From positions 220,513 through 284,512 of the forward strand of contig JAEZMD010000019.1 in the NCBI GenBank assembly GCA_023435745.1: 64,000 bases of DNA. The letters run 5' to 3'. Source of the stretch: Bacillota bacterium. GTDB taxonomy: Bacteria > Bacillota > Clostridia > Acetivibrionales > DTU013. The notes under the pieces were generated by a model. The model searched no databases and was not told where the DNA came from. It worked only from the letters and a program-made list of their open reading frames with translations. Below, piece by piece: positions 17,388 to 26,394 of this stretch (the stretch's first letter is position 1; each line of letters opens with the position of its first letter). The position numbers and the translations under genes were made by a program.

Positions 17388-18977
17388 TCAAATCTCCTTT
17401 ATTTCTCCGTCAACGATGCAATAGCTTGTGCTCATGACGGGTATCGTGATCTCCCTGATTATATTCTTCAAAACCAGCTGTGTATTGGGAAATACCTTTT
17501 TCAAGATGGCTATCTCCCCTTCCCCATGTGTCCTTAGATACCCTAAGAGCGCCTTTCGTTCCTCCTCCACATTCTTGAGTCTTTCCCTTATTGAGAAATA
17601 CTGCTCCGTTATTTTTTCATACGCAATGATCTGCTGCCTTGATAGCCCTTTTTCACTGCCATACACAGAAACCTCAGACTTGGCCTTTGCCAGGTCCGCT
17701 TTAAGCCTCTCGCTCTCTGCTGTTATCGTATCGAGTGTTTGCTTCATCTCCCGCCTGTCAAATCCGCTCACACTGATACAGGTCCTTTTCTCACCGGCGG
17801 ATCCGATGATGGATGCCACAACTCTGATTTCCGCTTCAATGTTTCCGCCTATGATCTGCCCCCTGGCGGAATCCAGGATTACTTCCCTGGCTTTGATGTT
17901 GCTATTGAGGCAATAAAAGCCGATATGCACACTGCCGTCGCAGATAATATTCGTATCCGAAACAAATTTTGTATAGATGTTCCTTCTGCTGTAAATGGTC
18001 GCCTTGTTATTTCCGGCTATACCGCCCTTTATATAGATGCTTCCGTCGGTACTGGTTATATCCTTCACACCGCCGACGCCATAATCACTTAAAATCTCGA
18101 TGTCTTTACTTGCAGTAACCGAAAAGCTGTCCTCAATGGTTCCTTTTACGGTAAGAAATCCGTCAAAATTAATATTTCCTGTCTTGAAATCGATATTTCC
18201 CATGATCTCCAGATGATTAGAAATGCCGATCCGCTCGCCCTCATAATGAACTGCGCCGTTAATTCTGGCGTACAGAGTCGTCATACCGTCACGGTTTTCT
18301 TCCCGGATGGTGTTTTTATCGTAAAACAGGGGAAGCTCTTTGCCCTCAACCGGAAGCAGTACACTGCCCTTCACGGTTTTCCCCTGTCTACCCCTGGTCG
18401 GCTCTGTCCGCTCTCCCAGCCAATCTCCCTCAGATACCCTGTTAATCAGATTCAGTTCATAATGATCCACATTTCCGTCTTCCTTTGCTTCCGGCTTGGC
18501 CTCCTTCAACTCATAAAGGCGAATAACGGAATCCGCCCCATTGACGGGAGCGACCCCTTCGGCAACCAATATTTTCTTATTATTGGACAATCCATATAAA
18601 AGCACGTCATTTTTTATGCCGTAAGTAATACCGCATCCCTTTAACGTATGCAGGATCTCCTTAAAGAGATCGGCCTTTCTAGGGCCATTCAGCTCTACAT
18701 CGCTTACGCACAGCGTTATATAAGCCCTCAGCTCATCCCCTGATATTTCAACTGTGATCCTCTCCCTGCCCTCTGCAAACCTTTCGGGAGGCCTGGGCGC
18801 ATTGACCAGCACATTGCGCACATTCATGATACTGGTGATCCTGATCTCCGGATGATCCGATATCAGCTTGTTGAACTGATCCAGGGACATTCCCTTTTTA
18901 AAGGAACGTATATAATATCCATCATCTTTTTCGATAATTGCAATATACTCAGATGAATAAATGATATTCTCTTTCAT
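17388..18977 (-). CDS. FapA (DUF342) domain protein
   Basis: A 529-residue cytosolic protein of the FapA/DUF342 family. The centre (about 150-390) is a right-handed beta-helix-like run of glycine-rich turns (KTVKGSVLLP, GSIYIKGGIAGNNKATIYS), followed by a coiled coil (about 405-475). Family members are linked to flagellar assembly or polymer/spore-related roles, but no function is firmly established and I do not assign one. ATG at 18977 has AGGAGA six bases upstream. A Spo0A-box-like heptamer lies upstream (19032-19038). Confidence 0.8.
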   Translation of the reverse strand: MKENIIYSSEYIAIIEKDDGYYIRSFKKGMSLDQFNKLISDHPEIRITSIMNVRNVLVNAPRPPERFAEGRERITVEISGDELRAYITLCVSDVELNGPRKADLFKEILHTLKGCGITYGIKNDVLLYGLSNNKKILVAEGVAPVNGADSVIRLYELKEAKPEAKEDGNVDHYELNLINRVSEGDWLGERTEPTRGRQGKTVKGSVLLPVEGKELPLFYDKNTIREENRDGMTTLYARINGAVHYEGERIGISNHLEIMGNIDFKTGNINFDGFLTVKGTIEDSFSVTASKDIEILSDYGVGGVKDITSTDGSIYIKGGIAGNNKATIYSRRNIYTKFVSDTNIICDGSVHIGFYCLNSNIKAREVILDSARGQIIGGNIEAEIRVVASIIGSAGEKRTCISVSGFDRREMKQTLDTITAESERLKADLAKAKSEVSVYGSEKGLSRQQIIAYEKITEQYFSIRERLKNVEEERKALLGYLRTHGEGEIAILKKVFPNTQLVLKNIIREITIPVMSTSYCIVDGEIKEI

Positions 18978-19031
18978 CAATATTCTCCTGTCACAGTTGG
19001 GTGGTCGGTAAATGTTATATTAATTAAAATA

Positions 19032-19038
19032 TTCGACA
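19032..19038 (-). promoter_or_regulatory. Possible Spo0A box upstream of the FapA-domain gene
   Basis: TGTCGAA on the minus strand (19038-19032), 54 bp upstream of the start codon, matches the core 0A box exactly. A heptamer can arise by chance, so this is only suggestive. I see no gene in the rest of 18978-19182. Confidence 0.25.
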
Positions 19039-19182
19039 TTTCTCTACTCAATCCTTCTTTCGCCGAAGGACAGGTCATAAAATGTGCACGAAAACACAGC
19101 GACCCTCGAATTAAATGAGTTTGCTTCATCAATTCAAAGGCCGTCTTATGCATTATCCAAAGTCTGCTATGTAAAATCATCT

Positions 19183-19284
19183 TGCTTAGGCATCGTTAAA
19201 AAATAACTTCCGCTAATCATTTACGGGGAACTACACTAGCCGCTCCATTCCCCGTAAAAGAAGCGGAAATAATTTTTTAGCCGA
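19183..19284. repeat. Dispersed palindromic element, copy A
   Basis: About 102 bp that form a long hairpin. The outer stem runs 19196-19214 with 19262-19280 (two mismatches), and the inner stem is a perfect 11 bp (19220-19230 with 19248-19258). A close copy lies at 33208-33310. Both copies end 3-8 bp after the stop codon of a minus-strand gene and, read on the minus strand, finish with a T-rich arm. A terminator or mRNA-stabilising hairpin, or a MITE-like repeat, are both possible. Confidence 0.7.
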
Positions 19285-19287
19285 GCC

Positions 19288-20103
19288 TTATCTTCTCAGC
19301 TTGTTTTTCCGCCTGTCCTCCAAGACAGTATCCAGAGCCTCCGCTTCGTTGACTGCGGTTTCAAGCTGCTCCAGCATATCTTCGTTTTCCACGCTGGACA
19401 GTATCTGATGCTTGAACATGTTCACCGTACTCTCCATATAGTCCAGCTTTGTTCCGATCCTCTCCAGATCTTTTTTCTCGTCCTTAAGTCTGGCGATGAG
19501 CTTTTCATCCATCTCAATCACCTTCCTGACATCCTCAGCCATTCGGGCATCCCTGGCAAAGCTCACCTTTCTGGTATTGGTATTGATTCTGGCGGATACG
19601 GCGCTCACGTCCACACCGCTGAGCTCACGGTTTCTGATGCAAAAGTTATTCAGCAGCTTCAGGTAGGCAATCACCAGATTAAGCGTCTGCTCCGTGATTT
19701 TTTCCTTTAGGTAGCTATGTTCACCAGTCATAAAGGAATTGAAAATATCATTCTTATCCTCCATGACTTTCCTAAGCTTGTGGTTATAAGTGTTGTTCGT
19801 ATTTCTTCTCGCCTCGCTGGACAGCCGGTTTGCCTGCCGGTTCAACTCGCGGATATTCCGTACCTTTTCCTTCCGGTTAAAATCCTCATGAAACTGCCTG
19901 CTCATAAGCGTCTGCAGCACAAAGCCGATATATACGGCAAAACCTGCCGTCACTGTCAGAGAACCCGGCAGTGCATACCCGTAGCCAAACATAGTCGGCA
20001 ACGCAGTAGGATCGCTCAAAAGAGAAGCCAGAATCAATGCTGCAGCCAGTATGCCAATGTTTCTCAATTTGAATAATGCGCTTAAAAGCACTCTAAGTTT
20101 CAT
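19288..20103 (-). CDS. Two-TM coiled-coil protein of the PspA/AAA+ operon
   Basis: A 271-residue protein that I do not recognise as a named family. Two hydrophobic helices near the N-terminus (about 15-33 and 45-66) are followed by a basic stretch (EDFNRKEKVRNIRELNRQ). The long remainder is helical, charged and mostly coiled coil, probably cytosolic. It follows the PspA gene after 32 nt in the same direction and is the third gene after an AAA+ ATPase. This makes it a plausible membrane anchor or receptor for PspA assembly. ATG at 20103 is chosen with AGGTGA upstream; a TTG at 20112 is an alternative. Confidence 0.7.
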   Translation of the reverse strand: MKLRVLLSALFKLRNIGILAAALILASLLSDPTALPTMFGYGYALPGSLTVTAGFAVYIGFVLQTLMSRQFHEDFNRKEKVRNIRELNRQANRLSSEARRNTNNTYNHKLRKVMEDKNDIFNSFMTGEHSYLKEKITEQTLNLVIAYLKLLNNFCIRNRELSGVDVSAVSARINTNTRKVSFARDARMAEDVRKVIEMDEKLIARLKDEKKDLERIGTKLDYMESTVNMFKHQILSSVENEDMLEQLETAVNEAEALDTVLEDRRKNKLRR

Positions 20104-20135
20104 TTCCTTCAATCACCTGTCCTTGATGGTTCCGA

Positions 20136-20864
20136 TTATTGTGAGACCTTATTTTCGGTCTTCTCCTTCACTTCAAAGCCCTGTTCGCTGCTGAGCATCG
20201 CTTCCGCCCTGGCCAGAGCCCTTTCTCTGGCGGAGTTCATATCAAGCCGCTTGAGCTTCAGATCCATGTTGGTATCGCCAAGGGATTCTACCGCGTTTGC
20301 ACGGGCTGTCTTTTTGTTTACCAGATCCCTTGCTCTCTCCATGCTCTCATTAACACTGCCGACCGTATTGGTTCTGGACGTATATTTTGCATTGACAGAG
20401 TTGATGTTTTCCCTGAGCTGAGCCATTTTTGCCTGTGACTTCAAAGTCTTCAGTTCGTTGAGCTTGGCTGACATTTCGGATTCGAAGATTTTGTAATCCT
20501 CTCTGATTTTTGTCACTTCTGCCATCGCAGTATCATAAGTCGATTTGTGTACCTCATAGGTAGCCTGGTATTCTTCCTCCTGCATCAGCAATTCGACAAG
20601 CAGCTCCCTGTCACCCTGTTTCTGAGCAGCTTCTGCTCTAGCCTTGACTGTGGCAAGATTCTTTTCCGCATTTCTCATCTCGATCTTGATCAGCTCCGCA
20701 TTGGTCTGAATCTCGAGAATCTGCTGCTCCGCTTCTTTTCTTGCTCTGTCGATCTGCATTTTTATGTCCTCAAATAACAGCTCAGGATTGTTTTCTTCCA
20801 TGCCGCCCAACAGGCGTCCGAAAAATCCTCTGATCAATGCTCCCAATCTACTGAAAAAACCCAT
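20136..20864 (-). CDS. PspA/IM30 (Vipp1) family membrane-remodelling protein
   Basis: A 242-residue protein of the PspA/IM30 family, which oligomerises on stressed membranes and shares the ESCRT-III fold. The N-terminus is an amphipathic helix (MGFFSRLGALIRGFFGRLL). The family start of the helical core follows (NPELLFEDIKMQIDRARKE), then long alpha-helical coiled coil to about residue 220 and a short charged tail. ATG at 20864 is preferred (GGGAGG eight bases upstream) over the ATG at 20870. It lies between the AAA+ ATPase gene (about 100 nt upstream) and the two-TM protein gene (32 nt downstream). No PspC or LiaRS genes are nearby. Confidence 0.88.
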   Translation of the reverse strand: MGFFSRLGALIRGFFGRLLGGMEENNPELLFEDIKMQIDRARKEAEQQILEIQTNAELIKIEMRNAEKNLATVKARAEAAQKQGDRELLVELLMQEEEYQATYEVHKSTYDTAMAEVTKIREDYKIFESEMSAKLNELKTLKSQAKMAQLRENINSVNAKYTSRTNTVGSVNESMERARDLVNKKTARANAVESLGDTNMDLKLKRLDMNSARERALARAEAMLSSEQGFEVKEKTENKVSQ

Positions 20865-20963
20865 TATCATAGCCTCCCTGTTCTAATTTATTACTTGTGC
20901 CCATCACCTGTATATCATTAATTTATAATAAATAATGCGCGATGTAAAGCGAATTTCCGCTGC

Positions 20964-22598
20964 TTACCTTTCAATGGACAAGTTTTTTGTATCCAGTAGC
21001 CCCCGGTACTTTTCAGGCAATAAATCCTTGTCGTCACATTCCTCGATGGCCAGCATCGTCATAAACTGTATCTGCTGCGTACTGGGCCTGCATTTATCGA
21101 TGGCTTCGCTGAGTATCTCCGCCGTCAGCGTAGTATCATCCTTCTCATCCTCATTGGCCAGTTCATAAGCCTTCCTTACAACAGTTTCGATCTCCGCTCC
21201 GGTATAATTTTCGGTTCCCTCTGCAAAGTGTGTGAAATCCTTGACATCCGTCTCAAATCCGTATTTTTTAATAATAATCCTGAATATGTCGGCACGTTCC
21301 TGTACATCCGGCAGCAAAATCGGTATTTTCTTATCAAACCGCCCCGCCCTTTTAAGCGCCGGATCTATAAGATCCGGTCTGTTCGTGGCCGCTATGAAAA
21401 TCACTTTACCTCTATTATTTGTATTACCGGTGAACTGTAAAAATTCACTGAATATATTCCTGCTCACGCCGCTATCTCCGCTGTCGCCCCTTCTGAAGGC
21501 AGTGTCGATCTCGTCTACAAATACAATAACCGGATGCTGCGACTGTGCGCCAAGCAAACACTTCTTAAAATTCTTTTCGCTTTCGCCAACATATTGCCCG
21601 AGTATACGGGACATATCAATCTTGACACAGTTGAATCCACTTGCCTTAGCCAGAGCATTAACCAAAAGCGTTTTTCCCGTACCCGAAGGACCGCAAAGAA
21701 GAATCCCCATGGGGACCCTTCGCAGATCACCTTTCATGATAGGCCTTACAATATTTTTAAGCAGATAATCCTTTGCCTTATCCATTCCTCCGATATTCTC
21801 AAAGCTTAACTCCGGATAGATAAATTCCAGCACATCTCCATATTCCTTCTGAAGGACAGAATGCTTCTTTTCCTTGATAAATTCAAAGCTGATTGGCATA
21901 TCCTCGGCCTCGGATTTCAATTTGATATCCTTGATGGACTTTTTACTGAGCCCCGAAGACAGCTTCGCAAACTCGTCAGAGGTAATATCCGTCTTGATCT
22001 CGTTATCCTTCAGCAGGTATTTGATATATTCCTTGCGCTGCTCCTCGTTTGGCAATCCCACAAATACAGGCTCGATCCTGTATGAGGATTTGAGCAGCTC
22101 CCGGCTCACGTCCGCAAGATTATCCGCAAGCATCAAAATCGTACTTCCCACAGAAGAAATCCTGGCGTTAACCGACCACTCGCAGATCCAAATGAGTGCA
22201 ATACGCTCCTCAAGTGTCATACTGGCAATGTCGCCGGATGGGATGATTTTCTCAATGTGATCAATGAAAAGCACCATCTTCGTGTTCTTCAGCACCTTGT
22301 CAATGTAGGGGAACAGCTTCGACGGCATGGCGTTCATCAGATTGGCGGCGTCGTTGGCGGTGATGATGTTGAACTCCTTCTCCATTCCCGCATCAAAGAA
22401 CGTCAGTCCCCTTGATATGTCATAGAAGGCGACAATACCAAAGCCCCTCTGCCTGATAAACTCTTCATAGATGTATCTGTCCATGTATCTATAATTATCC
22501 ACCAGATCACGGACATTGAAATAAAAAAGGAATTCATGAGAAATCCCTGATTTATATTTGCTTAAAAAGTCATCGTACCAAAACTCCCCTGAAGACAT
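20964..22598 (-). CDS. AAA+ ATPase with degenerate N-terminal module, partner of PspA
   Basis: A 544-residue cytosolic ATPase. Residues 1-250 look like a decayed ATPase module: VLFIDHIEK resembles Walker B but no P-loop is present. Residues 260-530 are a classic AAA domain of the FtsH/Vps4/Cdc48 type. It has Walker A GPSGTGKT (303-310), an aromatic pore loop GQYVGES (334-340), Walker B VFVDEID, sensor ATN (404-406) and the second region of homology with two arginines (RAGRFD). There is no peptidase domain and no TM helix, so it is not FtsH. The two-module layout resembles Ycf46-like proteins. Being first in an operon with PspA suggests disassembly of PspA polymers. ATG 22598 has GGAGG six bases upstream. 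Confidence 0.85.
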   Translation of the reverse strand: MSSGEFWYDDFLSKYKSGISHEFLFYFNVRDLVDNYRYMDRYIYEEFIRQRGFGIVAFYDISRGLTFFDAGMEKEFNIITANDAANLMNAMPSKLFPYIDKVLKNTKMVLFIDHIEKIIPSGDIASMTLEERIALIWICEWSVNARISSVGSTILMLADNLADVSRELLKSSYRIEPVFVGLPNEEQRKEYIKYLLKDNEIKTDITSDEFAKLSSGLSKKSIKDIKLKSEAEDMPISFEFIKEKKHSVLQKEYGDVLEFIYPELSFENIGGMDKAKDYLLKNIVRPIMKGDLRRVPMGILLCGPSGTGKTLLVNALAKASGFNCVKIDMSRILGQYVGESEKNFKKCLLGAQSQHPVIVFVDEIDTAFRRGDSGDSGVSRNIFSEFLQFTGNTNNRGKVIFIAATNRPDLIDPALKRAGRFDKKIPILLPDVQERADIFRIIIKKYGFETDVKDFTHFAEGTENYTGAEIETVVRKAYELANEDEKDDTTLTAEILSEAIDKCRPSTQQIQFMTMLAIEECDDKDLLPEKYRGLLDTKNLSIER

Positions 22599-22785
22599 GT
22601 GATCCCTCCGCTTCGATCTTCTTTTCCTATAAACCTCAGCAAAATTGCATTTTTCGTCGTTGGTAATTATTCAATGCAATCAATTATACGGGTTTTCAAG
22701 CGAATTGTTTATATTGATATAAATATTTTCCGAATACTTTGTAAACAATACAGGTAAATCAAACGAAAATTTTCAGAGGTGCAAT

Positions 22786-22995
22786 ATGGAAGTAACCTTT
22801 ACCGTTCCCTCGATCTCCTGCAGTATCTGCTCAGGCCGCATTAAAAGTGAACTGGGTTCATTGGAAGGAATCGGGGGTGTTGATGTGGATCTGAAGTCGC
22901 AGTCAGTAAAAATAGTATATGATCCGGAGCTTCGTCAGCCCGGAGAAATCAAAAGTACAATCACAGGCATGGGGTATGAGATCATATCTTCCTGA
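22786..22995 (+). CDS. Heavy-metal-associated (HMA) domain protein, CopZ-like
   Basis: A 69-residue single HMA domain, a ferredoxin-like fold that carries Cu(I) or a similar ion. The metal site is CSIC (Cys12-x-x-Cys15), with the typical GIGGVDVDL and KSTITGMGYEI segments following. The usual Met before the motif (MxCxxC) is replaced (ISCSIC), and no copper ATPase is adjacent, so metal and partner are uncertain. Its 3' end overlaps the convergent GntR gene by 14 nt. Confidence 0.85.
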   Translation: MEVTFTVPSISCSICSGRIKSELGSLEGIGGVDVDLKSQSVKIVYDPELRQPGEIKSTITGMGYEIISS

Positions 22996-23656
22996 TGGAT
23001 CTTATGATCGTCTCCTCCTGGTTCTTTATGTGCCTTTGGGCACATTCCATGGCAGCAGCGGGATCTCTGGAAGCTATTGCTTCGAGAATCTCGGTGTGCT
23101 CCCTGATTAGCTCTCTGGAGCTGCTATAATCCTTGATATATATTACTCTGAACCTCTGCACCTGCTCTCTGAGGTTGTTGGATATCTGTATCAGCTTTTC
23201 ATTTCTGGAGGAACGATAGATGATATCGTGGAATTCCACGTCCTTCTTGATTGAGCCTTGTAAATTATCTTTTTCAACATAGTTAATAAACTGTGCAAGC
23301 TGATGCCTCAGCTCCTTAATCTCTTCATCGGTAATACGTGACGCGGACAGCCTTGTCGCCAGCCCGTCAAGTGTGGCACGAACCTCCAGAACATCCATAA
23401 TGTCCTTGACGGAAAGATCCGCAACATGAGCGCCCTTCCTTGGAAGCATTTCTACCAATCCTTCCAGCTCCAGCTTTCTTATCGCCTCCCGGACAGGGGT
23501 TCTGCTGACGCCCATCTTATCGGCCAGCTGCACCTCCATCAGCCTTTCACCGGGCTTTAATTCGCCGACGATGATCGCTTCCCTCAAGGTATTGAAAATA
23601 ACTTCCCGCAATGGTTTGTAATCATTCAAATTTACTTTAGTCAATTTCCCAGCCAT
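22982..23656 (-). CDS. GntR-family transcriptional regulator, FCD subfamily
   Basis: A 224-residue DNA-binding regulator. The N-terminal winged helix carries the GntR pattern (LREAIIVGELKPGERLMEVQLA, split by the loop KMGVSRTPVREAIRKLELEG). The C-terminal all-helical FCD ligand domain (about 85-215) has the metal-site residues expected of the family (EFHDIIY, and His in REHTEILEAI and CAQRHI). FCD regulators usually respond to small carboxylic acids. The neighbours do not reveal the effector. ATG at 23656 has AAGGAGA upstream. It follows ispE, possibly in one transcript. Confidence 0.9.
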   Translation of the reverse strand: MAGKLTKVNLNDYKPLREVIFNTLREAIIVGELKPGERLMEVQLADKMGVSRTPVREAIRKLELEGLVEMLPRKGAHVADLSVKDIMDVLEVRATLDGLATRLSASRITDEEIKELRHQLAQFINYVEKDNLQGSIKKDVEFHDIIYRSSRNEKLIQISNNLREQVQRFRVIYIKDYSSSRELIREHTEILEAIASRDPAAAMECAQRHIKNQEETIIRSIRKI

Positions 23657-23693
23657 TTTGTAACATCTCCTTTGTTCACAATAGGATGCATCC

Positions 23694-24572
23694 TCATTCC
23701 TGCTGCAGCCTTCCTGTTTTCGTTCGGAAGCACTGCCATCTACGGTCTTTTACAAGCTCCTCACATGCTCTGACCGCAGCACTTGTATCAGAAAATATTC
23801 CAAATACAGTCGGTCCGCTCCCGCTCATCATGCTGCCAAGCGCTCCTGCCTTCAAAAGGCAATCCTTCGCCTCCTGAACAATACCATACCTTGGAATCGT
23901 CACCAGCTCCAGAACATTTTTCATGTGCGCAGCAATCATGGACAAATTTCCATCTGTCAAAGCGCTAATAAGTAATTCCGTATCAGGCCTGTCCCGCCGC
24001 ATGATTTCGGCCGTCTTCAGATTTCCGTACACCCATGCTGTCGAAACACCGATTTTCGGTTTTACCAAAACAATATCAACCCCGCTGAAATCCCGCAGGG
24101 GAGTCAGCAGTTCCCCGATCCCTTTGGCAAGCTTCGTTCCGCCTTCGATACAGTAGGGCACATCTGCGCCTACCTGTCTGCCCAGCTCTTTTAGTTCGTA
24201 CTGATCCAGACCGGCAGAAAATAGTTTATTCAATCCCCGTAATACGGCTGCAGCATCCGCGCTTCCGCCGGCAAGTCCTGCCGCGACGGGAATACGCTTC
24301 TTAATTTTAATCTTTATACCGCTTTTAATCCCGCAATGCTCCATCAGCAGCCTCGCGGCCTTCCATACAGTGTTTCTGCTGTCAAGCGGCACCCATCTGT
24401 TGTCGCATTCGAGCGTGATCCCGGCATCTTCGGTGGTTTCAATCAAAACTCTGTCGTGCAGGTCGATTGTCTGCATAATCATTCTAAGCTCGTGATAACC
24501 ATCCTCCCGTTTACCCAACACATCCAGGGAAAGGTTTATTTTTGCATGTGCTGGTACTTCAAGGACTGACAT
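23694..24572 (-). CDS. ispE: 4-diphosphocytidyl-2-C-methyl-D-erythritol kinase
   Basis: A GHMP kinase of the non-mevalonate isoprenoid pathway, phosphorylating CDP-methylerythritol. The 292-residue protein has the N-terminal AHAKINLSLDVLGKREDGYH, the glycine-rich ATP loop PVAAGLAGGSADAAA and the C-terminal motif GSMMSGSGPTVFGIF. I start at the ATG at 24572 (GAGG just upstream); a longer frame to 24617 adds an unlikely leader. It sits between the SipL-like gene and a GntR regulator. Confidence 0.95.
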   Translation of the reverse strand: MSVLEVPAHAKINLSLDVLGKREDGYHELRMIMQTIDLHDRVLIETTEDAGITLECDNRWVPLDSRNTVWKAARLLMEHCGIKSGIKIKIKKRIPVAAGLAGGSADAAAVLRGLNKLFSAGLDQYELKELGRQVGADVPYCIEGGTKLAKGIGELLTPLRDFSGVDIVLVKPKIGVSTAWVYGNLKTAEIMRRDRPDTELLISALTDGNLSMIAAHMKNVLELVTIPRYGIVQEAKDCLLKAGALGSMMSGSGPTVFGIFSDTSAAVRACEELVKDRRWQCFRTKTGRLQQE

Positions 24573-24633
24573 TCTCCACCTCGGCCTCTGCCTCTTTTTA
24601 ACGTATATTATATACAAAAAACATATCCATTAC

Positions 24634-24664
24634 AATATAAAGGCCCGAAAACTTATTCTCGGGC
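24634..24664 (-). terminator. Terminator of the SipL-like gene
   Basis: A minus-strand hairpin (stem GCCCGA/TCGGGC, 24664-24659 with 24648-24643) is followed by CTTTATATT. It is short but lies just after the stop codon. Confidence 0.5.
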
Positions 24665-24701
24665 ACTTTACTAATGATTAATCGTCTATAAAAGTACAAT
24701 A

Positions 24702-26267
24702 TCAGAGGGTTCTCGGTATGATGATCTGCTCACCCGCCGCCAGCTTGGAAGGGTCTTCAAAATCGTTATTATTGATCAGTTCTTCCACCGTCGTATAATA
24801 TTTTTTTGCCACCTTCCACAGTGTATCGTCCTGTTGAGTAAAGTAGATCGTCACACTTGGCCGTTGATCCTTTCTCTTGTCATCCAGCGGTTGGTCGACA
24901 GCCTTTGCTATGACCGGGACGGCTGTCTGCTTGCTGACTCTGGTTTTCAGGCCGATAACAAACCGCACCTCGACCTCTTTCGTTGAAACGATGCTGTAGC
25001 TGCAATGCTCGATGTCCATCTCAACATCCAGACCCATTCCGGCTTTTGCCCCCTTTACTTCCAGCGTCTGTCGGAAGGGGAATTCACGCTCTGCACAGAA
25101 GACGGGCTGTTCCTGATTATCTGCCAGATAAAGAATGTTGGAAATAACAACCCCCTCGATAGCAATACGGTCATCAGCGACCTCTCCGCCGGAGAGCGCC
25201 AGCTTGCCCATCACATTGAACAGTTCCGAAATGTCGGGCGCATTTTCATCTAAATCGACGGCTTCCTTCAGCGTAATCTGGATATTGTTTTCAGATACAA
25301 GCTCCGCAAGGTGCAATTGCTCTTTCTCAATACTAACTCTGGAATTTGGACTGTATGCATCCTCAACAAGCTCTATCTCTTTTTTCCCGAAGCATCCGGC
25401 ATATGCCTTCAGCATTGCCTCACACTTCAAATGACGAAGTTCTCCGTCCGCATCTTCGTCCGCCTCACATACCAACTCACCCAGCTCAAAGTCGATGTCG
25501 CAGAAAGATTCCTCCTCTACTCCCGGAAGGTCAATATATTGGGTAAAAGGGATTTCATGCTCCATAAACTGGATTGCGCGGACTTCATCATCGCCGATAT
25601 ACAGCGTTGTAATATTCAGTTCGCCCCCGGCAGCAATCCTGTCGTCAGACAGTTTGACCTCCTTCGAGGTAATTTTCGCATCGCTTCGCAGGATCTCCAG
25701 TATAGCAGGCTTGCCTGCAGGAACCTCCAGTATTTCCCGAATGGGACAGTCAACCGTATTATCCCCGATATAGGAGTTCACGCTGACAGATTTCTTCAGC
25801 ACCTGGATATCCTCCAGTCCCTCGAAATCGCGTGTTATATACTGTTCCGCCTGATTTGCAGTCTTTCCGTACAGACTTAGGATTGCTTTTACATTAACCT
25901 TTCTGCTGTTTAGTATTTCATATTCCAAATGTTCAATGCCGCACTTCACCCTGCACTGCATTCCCTGCCGCGTATCAGGAACATCCATCGAGTACTGGAA
26001 ACCCGTTGTCGTGTTGATGCTCTTTATTGGCTGTTCTGGATCGTCAGAAATATACAGGATCTTATAGCGCACCGTGCCGTTGATCAGTATCTTCTCTGAA
26101 GCAGCTTCCGCCCTGTCAATCCAGGCATCTCCATCGAGCAGTAATATACGGGCAATATCCGGTTTTACATCCGGTACGATGATATCGTTTTCAACAACAG
26201 TTTGAGTCGTATCCTCACCTATGATCTGATTAAGCCTGATGGCCTCCTTCACTAATTCCAGAGACAT
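24702..26267 (-). CDS. sipL: SPOCS (DUF3794) and LysM protein, SipL-like spore coat morphogen
   Basis: A 521-residue protein with three successive DUF3794/SPOCS regions (about 30-120, 165-260 and 320-415, each with DVKPDIARIL- or NAPDISELF-like starts). A C-terminal LysM domain follows (about 472-520, DTLWKVAKKYYTTVEELI). This layout is that of Clostridioides SipL, which binds SpoIVA and is needed for coat encasement. Neighbours veg, yabG and ispE strengthen the call. ATG at 26267 has GGGAGGA upstream. Its leader holds two tandem structured repeats (26283-26367). Confidence 0.83.
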   Translation of the reverse strand: MSLELVKEAIRLNQIIGEDTTQTVVENDIIVPDVKPDIARILLLDGDAWIDRAEAASEKILINGTVRYKILYISDDPEQPIKSINTTTGFQYSMDVPDTRQGMQCRVKCGIEHLEYEILNSRKVNVKAILSLYGKTANQAEQYITRDFEGLEDIQVLKKSVSVNSYIGDNTVDCPIREILEVPAGKPAILEILRSDAKITSKEVKLSDDRIAAGGELNITTLYIGDDEVRAIQFMEHEIPFTQYIDLPGVEEESFCDIDFELGELVCEADEDADGELRHLKCEAMLKAYAGCFGKKEIELVEDAYSPNSRVSIEKEQLHLAELVSENNIQITLKEAVDLDENAPDISELFNVMGKLALSGGEVADDRIAIEGVVISNILYLADNQEQPVFCAEREFPFRQTLEVKGAKAGMGLDVEMDIEHCSYSIVSTKEVEVRFVIGLKTRVSKQTAVPVIAKAVDQPLDDKRKDQRPSVTIYFTQQDDTLWKVAKKYYTTVEELINNNDFEDPSKLAAGEQIIIPRTL

Positions 26268-26282
26268 TAAAAATCCTCCCCT

Positions 26283-26367
26283 CGCGCCTGAATGGCGCTA
26301 AACATCCTACTTTGAATGTTTTAATTGAAATTCACGCCTGACAGCGCTAAACATTCTCTCTAAATGT
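26283..26367 (-). repeat. Two tandem double-hairpin repeats in the sipL leader
   Basis: 26333-26367 and 26283-26319 are imperfect copies of one ~35-nt unit. On the minus strand each reads ACATT, a loop, AATGT or ATGTT, then TTAGCGC, a loop and CAGGCG. Each unit can form two small hairpins (ACATT/AATGT and GCGC/GCGC), and the units are separated by 13 nt. They lie between the veg terminator and the sipL ribosome site. Confidence 0.55.
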
Positions 26368-26394
26368 ATATTGACAAGACCTTTGAATTATTAC

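Noticed and set aside
18977..19180. 67-codon minus-strand open frame upstream of the FapA-domain gene
   Set aside because: No ribosome site, atypical composition, and it covers the probable promoter region.
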